This document shows positions 59,669-64,000 of a stretch of DNA of 64,000 nucleotides, in pieces. Positions within the stretch are counted from its first letter, which is position 1, and every line of letters starts with the position of its first letter. Source of the stretch: an uncultured Acetatifactor sp. (lineage in GTDB: Bacteria; Bacillota; Clostridia; Lachnospirales; Lachnospiraceae); assembly GCA_910586775.1 (NCBI GenBank), contig CAJUJN010000002.1, forward strand, positions 12,561 through 76,560. Direction: 5' to 3'. A program made the position numbers and the translations under genes. The notes beneath the pieces are model-generated. The model did no database searches and was not told the DNA's origin. It was given only the letters and a program-made list of their open reading frames with translations.

Positions 59669-61645
59669 TTACTCTGTCTCTTCCGCCGCTGCGTCCTGCT
59701 CGTCCAGCATCCTCAAAGTATCATACACTCTCAGGATCTCCCCCACACTCCATGCTTGGGCAAAACACCCTCTGGAGGAAGTGGGGTTTCCTCCATCATA
59801 TATCTCCGGAAGCTGTCCGATACAGCCTTCCCACAGAGCCGCCTCTATGCTTTCAAGCTGCTTTTCCACATGGCGCCGGGCTTCCTCCGAATATCCGTTC
59901 ACTTTCAGATAAGCCAGATAATAACCCCCCAGAGGGAACACCCACACCGTCCCCTGGTGATACGCCAGATCCCGCTCCAGCTGGGGTCCTCCGTATGTGG
60001 GATGGAACTCCTCATCCGCCGGGTCCAGGGTCCTCAGTCCGTAAGGGGTATAAAGCTTGCGGAACACCGCTTCCACAACCTGCCTCTCACGCTCCGGCTC
60101 CAGCACGGAAAAGGGAAGTGACACCGCCCAGATCTGGTTGCAACGAATCTGGTTATCCGCCTTCGTCCCGGACAGCACATCCTTCAGGCAGCCGGCCTTC
60201 TCATTCCAGAATTTCTGCCCGAAGCTCTCTTTCACCTTCTCTGCCAGTTTCCCGTATTCCCGTTCGTCCTCCGGATAAAATGCCCTAAACTCTTCCATAA
60301 TGCACAGGGCATTATACCAGTAGGCATTAATTTCCACAGGCTTGCCATGCCTGGGTGTGGGCAGAATCTCTCCCACCCGCACATCCATCCAGGTGACCTG
60401 GTCATAATCGCGCCCTGCCATGATCAGGCCGTCCTCGTCCATATGAATACCGTAATCCGTACCTTTCTGATACCAGTCAATGATCTCCGACATGGTCTGA
60501 TAGGCGCTTTTCACGAAAACGCTGTCCCCTGTCTTCCTATAATACTCGTAGACGGTAAGGATAAACAGCAGCGATGCGTCCACCGTATTATATCCCGGCG
60601 ATTCTTTTCCTTCCGGGAACAGATTCGGCATCAGCCCCTTTTTGCAATAGGTCATAAATGTTTGAAGAATGCTCTCTGCCGTATCATACTGCTTCACCGC
60701 CAGGCAGCACCCCAGCATGGCGATCATGGTATCCCTTCCCCAGTCTTCGAAAAAGGGAAATCCCGCCAGGATAGTTTGCTTCGCCGTGGAAGCGCGATAA
60801 GAGATAAACTGGTGGGCAGATGCGGAAAGCGTCCGGGCTGTCTCATTCTGAAACCCTGCCCGTTTCCTGATCGCATTCCTGTGCTGCCGCATATCCGCCA
60901 GGATTTCCTCCATATCGGGAAGTTTTGCCTTGTTTCCGTATACTATATGGAGTGTCTCATGCCCACCCGGCGCTACCTTGCAGGAGATGCAGTGGTTGAC
61001 TGCCGTGGTTCCTGTTTCTCTTCTTCCATCGCAGACATCATATGCATAATGATGGCCGTCGCAGAACACAAGCGGCCGTTCCCGAAGTGTACCATCGGTT
61101 TTCACACGCAGCCACTGCCCGTTGGACGTAATCAGTCCGTCTTCAATCGTAAATTTCTGCTCCTTGGAGAGCTGATGTCCCTTGGGAACAAACTGCAGAT
61201 GCGGGTTCACCTCAAGCGTAATCTCCTCCCCGGAATAATTCCGGATCTCATAGGAGATTCCCACGGTATTTTCCCCCTGCATCAGGGCCATGGTCCGCAC
61301 CACCTCCACGCCTTTGACCAGATAGGTCCACCGGGGATAATCTTCATATGTAAATGCAGTCTGATAGAGATAGCCTTCTTCCCTGAAAGAGACATCCGCA
61401 TCATCCTGGCTGGAAATATGAATCGTCTCTCCGCCGATGCGGATGATCTCCTCCAGCCTGTGAATCATGTTATAACGATGGTTGGGAGAATGCAGACAGG
61501 CCATCAAAACCGCATGGTCGTTCCTGCTGCAGGAGCCAATCATGGTCAGGGACGAAAAACCCCCCAGGCCATTCGTCATCAGAAAGCAGTTCTCCTCGCC
61601 TCGCTCAAATGTCTTCCAATCCTGTTTTCCGTATACAAATTTCAT
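59669..61645 (-). CDS. Glycogen debranching enzyme (amylo-alpha-1,6-glucosidase, GH133-like)
   Basis: 658 residues. N-terminal beta domain (LMTNGLGGFSSLTMIGSCSR; KFTIEDGLITSNGQWL) and C-terminal (alpha/alpha)6 barrel (AGFPFFEDWGRDTMIAMLG; PNLFPEGKESPGYNTVDASL; YDQVTWMDVRVG). These are hallmarks of bacterial GDE_C proteins that remove branch glucose from limit dextrins. It is 27 bases after MalQ. The product feeds MalQ and phosphorylase; a phosphorylase is not in the window. Confidence 0.94.
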   Translation of the reverse strand: MKFVYGKQDWKTFERGEENCFLMTNGLGGFSSLTMIGSCSRNDHAVLMACLHSPNHRYNMIHRLEEIIRIGGETIHISSQDDADVSFREEGYLYQTAFTYEDYPRWTYLVKGVEVVRTMALMQGENTVGISYEIRNYSGEEITLEVNPHLQFVPKGHQLSKEQKFTIEDGLITSNGQWLRVKTDGTLRERPLVFCDGHHYAYDVCDGRRETGTTAVNHCISCKVAPGGHETLHIVYGNKAKLPDMEEILADMRQHRNAIRKRAGFQNETARTLSASAHQFISYRASTAKQTILAGFPFFEDWGRDTMIAMLGCCLAVKQYDTAESILQTFMTYCKKGLMPNLFPEGKESPGYNTVDASLLFILTVYEYYRKTGDSVFVKSAYQTMSEIIDWYQKGTDYGIHMDEDGLIMAGRDYDQVTWMDVRVGEILPTPRHGKPVEINAYWYNALCIMEEFRAFYPEDEREYGKLAEKVKESFGQKFWNEKAGCLKDVLSGTKADNQIRCNQIWAVSLPFSVLEPERERQVVEAVFRKLYTPYGLRTLDPADEEFHPTYGGPQLERDLAYHQGTVWVFPLGGYYLAYLKVNGYSEEARRHVEKQLESIEAALWEGCIGQLPEIYDGGNPTSSRGCFAQAWSVGEILRVYDTLRMLDEQDAAAEETE

Positions 61646-61672
61646 CTGCGTTCCTCCATATCAACCATACTC

Positions 61673-63481
61673 TTAACAACCGGGCAACCCGCTGCGGCTC
61701 CCGTTTTCGGATTTTGCAGCCGCTTTCTTCTTACCGGTCTCTCCTGCTCCTGCAGCCGCCTTCTCCTTACCGGCCGCTTCTGCTCCTGCAGCAGTTTTCT
61801 CCTTACCGGCCTCTCCTGCTTTTGCAGCCGCCTTCTCCTTACCGGCCTCTCCTGCTTTTGCAGCCGCCTTCTCCTTGCCGGCCTCTCCTGCTTCTGCAGC
61901 AGCTTTCTCCTTTGACGCTTCGAGCTTCTCCTTCTCTTCCAGCGCCGCTTTCAGCCGCTTCGTCTGCTCCTCCTTCAGCCTGTTTGCCTCCTCTTCCGGA
62001 AGCCTGCTGCTGATCCGGGTGAGCCGGTAAATCTTCTCCACCATCTCCTCTGACAGCATGTCTGCATCCATACGCCATTCCCAGTTACCGCCAAGGGTGG
62101 AGGGCTTATTGATCCGCGCTTCCTTATCCAGTCCCAGATAATCCTGCAGCGGCGTAATACAGGTATTGGCGGAGCTCATCATCGCCAGGCGCACGAAATC
62201 CCAGTATTTTTCCTCATCCGGCGTACCTGCATTGTTCATGTATTCCATGGCAAAGGCTTTGCTCTCCTCATCCAGCCCCTTATACCACTGTACCAGTGTC
62301 TCATTGTCATGGGTCCCCGTGTATACAACGCAATTCCGATCATAGCTGTGCGGCAGATAGTCTGTCTCCTCCCGGGGGTCAAAGGCAAACTCCAAGACCT
62401 TCATGCCGGGATATCCGCTGTCCTCCAGAAGCTTCACCACGGTATCTGTCAGGAAGCCCAAATCCTCCGCAATGATTCCCTCTTTTCCGAAACGATTCTG
62501 AAGCACCCGGAACAGCTCCATCCCGGGACCTTTCTCCCAATGGCCGTTTACGGCAGTCTCCGCCCCGTAGGGAATGCTGTAATATTCATCGAAACCGCGG
62601 AAATGGTCAATCCGCACTACATCGTACAGCCTGAAGCAGTGCTCCAGGCGCTGGCACCACCACCGGAAACCGGTCTGCCGGTGATAATCCCATTTATAGA
62701 GCGGATTCCCCCACAGCTGCCCTGTGGCCGAGAACGCATCCGGCGGGCACCCGGCCACAGCCGTAGGCCTGGAATCCGCGTCAAACTGGAACATCTCCGG
62801 ACTGGCCCACGCATCCGCCGAGTCAAATGCCACATAGATGGGAATATCCCCGATAAACTCGATTCCGTTCTCATTGGCATAAGCCTTTAATTTCTTCCAC
62901 TGTTCATGGAACTTGAACTGTAGATATTTATAAAACTCGATATCAAAATAGCACTCTCTTCTGTAATAATCAAGAGCATTGGACCAGCGCTTCCGGATAT
63001 CCTCTGCCCATTCCTCCCAGGCAGCCCCGTCAAAACGCTTTTTCACCGCCATAAACAGCGCGTAATCCTCCAGCCAGAAGGCATTCTCCCGGGTAAAGCG
63101 GACAAAATCCGGATTCCGGGCAATATCGCTGCGCTCATAGGCCAGATGCAGCAGAGGGAAACGCTGCTCATACATTTTACCGTAGTCAACCTTCCCTGGA
63201 TTGTCCCCGAAATCGCAGGCATCGCACTCGTCCTCCGTCAATACGCCCTCCTCAATCAGAGCCTCCAGGTCGATAAAGTACGGATTCCCCGCAAATGAGG
63301 AAAAGGACTGATAGGGCGAATCCCCGTAGCTGGTGGGGGATAACGGCAGAATCTGCCAGTAGCTCTGTCCCGCCTCCTTCAGTCTGTCAATAAAATCATA
63401 TGCTTCTTTGGAGAAGCACCCAATGCCGTACTTTGACGGCAGGCTTGCAATGGGAAGCAGTATCCCGCTTGCTCTCTTCAT
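61673..63481 (-). CDS. malQ: 4-alpha-glucanotransferase MalQ with Lys/Ala repeat tail
   Basis: 602 residues. Residues ~1-500 are GH77 MalQ: ASGILLPIASLPSKYGIGCF, SYWQILPLSPTSYGDSPYQS, nucleophile Asp in DVVRIDHFRGF, acid/base Glu in GIIAEDLGF, and TGTHDNETLVQW. The enzyme shuffles alpha-1,4-glucan chains. Past ~515 there is a tail of six imperfect 12-residue units such as GKEKAAAKAGEA, encoded by 36-base DNA repeats (61703-61916), positively charged and helix-prone, ending GSRSGLPGC. Such a tail is not usual in MalQ (~500 residues). GGGGG precedes the ATG. Confidence 0.95.
   Translation of the reverse strand: MKRASGILLPIASLPSKYGIGCFSKEAYDFIDRLKEAGQSYWQILPLSPTSYGDSPYQSFSSFAGNPYFIDLEALIEEGVLTEDECDACDFGDNPGKVDYGKMYEQRFPLLHLAYERSDIARNPDFVRFTRENAFWLEDYALFMAVKKRFDGAAWEEWAEDIRKRWSNALDYYRRECYFDIEFYKYLQFKFHEQWKKLKAYANENGIEFIGDIPIYVAFDSADAWASPEMFQFDADSRPTAVAGCPPDAFSATGQLWGNPLYKWDYHRQTGFRWWCQRLEHCFRLYDVVRIDHFRGFDEYYSIPYGAETAVNGHWEKGPGMELFRVLQNRFGKEGIIAEDLGFLTDTVVKLLEDSGYPGMKVLEFAFDPREETDYLPHSYDRNCVVYTGTHDNETLVQWYKGLDEESKAFAMEYMNNAGTPDEEKYWDFVRLAMMSSANTCITPLQDYLGLDKEARINKPSTLGGNWEWRMDADMLSEEMVEKIYRLTRISSRLPEEEANRLKEEQTKRLKAALEEKEKLEASKEKAAAEAGEAGKEKAAAKAGEAGKEKAAAKAGEAGKEKTAAGAEAAGKEKAAAGAGETGKKKAAAKSENGSRSGLPGC
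61703..61916 (-). repeat. 36-base tandem repeats encoding the MalQ tail
   Basis: Six imperfect copies of a 36-base unit with a common TTCTCCTTACCGGC block on the plus strand. Two middle units differ by only one or two bases, so copy number is probably still changing by slippage or recombination. Confidence 0.88.
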
Positions 63482-63579
63482 ACCGATACCCCCTGTTTCC
63501 TGTAGTTTTTTACATTTTTTAAGTTCCGTCCATGCGTTTACAGTCTGCTTTCCATGGCAAAGACCTCTCTGCCGCCTCC

Positions 63580-63681
63580 TATACTGCAGACCACCAGGAT
63601 TTACAGTGATGCCTCCGGGAAAATACCCGGCTGGCGGTCTGCAGTCGGGTTTTACTGCAAATTCAACCGGTGCGCAGTATA
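63580..63681 (+). repeat. Full copy (D) of the palindromic element, overlapping the pullulanase-like 3' end
   Basis: Same orientation as copy B and ~90% identical by eye. The right 30 bases (63652-63681) form the last nine codons plus stop of the gene entering from the right edge; the left end lies ~98 bases before malQ. Confidence 0.92.
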
Positions 63682-64000
63682 CACTGTCCGCCTCCCCAGC
63701 AGCAAACCGCTGTGAGGCGCCACCCGGATACCGCCTTCCGTAATCTCCGCCGGTTTCCGGCAGTCCGCCTCTTTTCCGTCCGCCAGCACTTCCCAGGTTT
63801 CGGGCTGCCGGCCGGAAACGTCTTCCGTCCCCATCATCTGTAAATTATATCGTATAAAGGTGCGTTTTTCTGAATTGTCCTGTCCTGCATTCTGTTTCTT
63901 CAGACCGGTTTCCGCACCGGCATACTCTGCATCATCCGCCCCCGTCCGGCTCCGCATCGCTGCGCTGTCCGATTCCGCCCGGCTCCGTGTCACTGCACTG
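63652..64000 (-). CDS. C-terminal end of an alpha-glucan hydrolase, probably type I pullulanase (5' end beyond window)
   Basis: The frame is open to the right edge, ~115 codons seen. The segment TWEVLADGKEADCR...GGIRVAPHSGLLL resembles the beta-sandwich end of type I pullulanases (WxVxxDG, then IxVxPxSxLxL). Between a strand-like FIRYNLQMM and the edge there is a Ser/Arg/Ala/Glu-rich stretch that looks like an insert (SRAESDSAAMRSRTGADD). The last nine residues, YTAHRLNLQ, and the stop come from the palindromic element, so the natural C-terminus has been changed. A pullulanase upstream of malQ and the debranching enzyme would complete the glucan route. Name moderate, because only the tail is visible. 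Confidence 0.6.
   Translation of the reverse strand, partial: SAVTRSRAESDSAAMRSRTGADDAEYAGAETGLKKQNAGQDNSEKRTFIRYNLQMMGTEDVSGRQPETWEVLADGKEADCRKPAEITEGGIRVAPHSGLLLGRRTVYTAHRLNLQ

Noticed and set aside
60347..61915. 522-codon plus-strand frame antisense to the debranching enzyme and MalQ tail
   Set aside because: Shadow of two real genes; its apparent Ser/Leu/Cys repeats at the end are only the complement of the MalQ 36-base repeats.
61703..61916. Regular repeats as a possible CRISPR array
   Set aside because: Units are contiguous, without spacers, and keep the reading frame of MalQ.

Overview
The window looks like a chromosomal segment of a motile, Gram-positive, gut-type Clostridium relative, most likely family Lachnospiraceae. 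The reasons are the flgM-flgN-flgK-flgL-fliW-csrA-flagellin-fliD-fliS gene order, flagellins of Lachnospiraceae type, strong GGAGG ribosome binding sites, moderate GC, a GH51/GH31/GH13-type glycan economy and holin-like type I toxins. Genus and species cannot be fixed from the sequence alone. No rRNA, tRNA, CRISPR array or intact insertion sequence was seen.

Layout. (1) 1-6253, minus strand: a four-gene operon of unusual multidomain proteins (beta-propeller-like protein; CBS + SGNH-like + citrate-lyase-ligase-like nucleotidyltransferase; Rossmann + DUF4422; tandem Rossmann + SGNH hydrolase, cut by the window edge). It fits a surface or flagellar glycan-modification pathway. (2) 6353-9515, minus: three exported or membrane-anchored proteins, the first behind a sigma-28-like promoter. 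(3) 9700-27420, minus: a late flagellar cluster with a glycosyltransferase, two flagellins, a FliT/FlgN-like chaperone, FliS, FliD, FlaG, CsrA, FliW, FlgL, two FlgK paralogues, FlgN and FlgM. Four or five sigma-28 promoters (TAAA, 15-17 bases, CCGATAT/A) can be read, including a perfect consensus before flgM. (4) 27.5-33.1 kb, minus: thyX, a small XRE regulator and a heterodimeric ABC exporter. (5) 33.1-33.4 kb: a type I toxin-antitoxin locus. (6) 33.7-42.0 kb, minus: L-arabinose use (GH51 arabinofuranosidase, hybrid histidine kinase, AraD, ribulokinase). (7) 42.4-51.9 kb: ITPase-like protein, DUF885 peptidase, membrane-tethered Mrr nuclease, a BcrAB/lantibiotic-immunity-type system (response regulator, ABC ATPase, permease, sensor kinase), and a UPF0158-NUDIX fusion. 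(8) 51.9-56.3 kb: a decayed patch (frameshifted Rpn nuclease, transposase tail), a membrane-bound XRE regulator, an ECF sigma factor with a long extra C-terminal region, and a second type I toxin-antitoxin locus. (9) 56.4-64.0 kb, minus: alpha-glucan breakdown (pullulanase-like tail, MalQ, debranching enzyme, HAD phosphatase, GH31 alpha-glucosidase).

Three points stand out. First, a ~101-bp palindromic element occurs in three full copies and one truncated copy; each of its two ends reads as nine codons plus a stop, and in two places it supplies the C-terminus of a gene. Second, both type I toxin loci have convergent antisense RNAs sharing a bidirectional terminator, and the toxin mRNAs have 5' ends able to pair with their own 3' regions. 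Third, the left-edge operon combines domains that I do not know as a described system.
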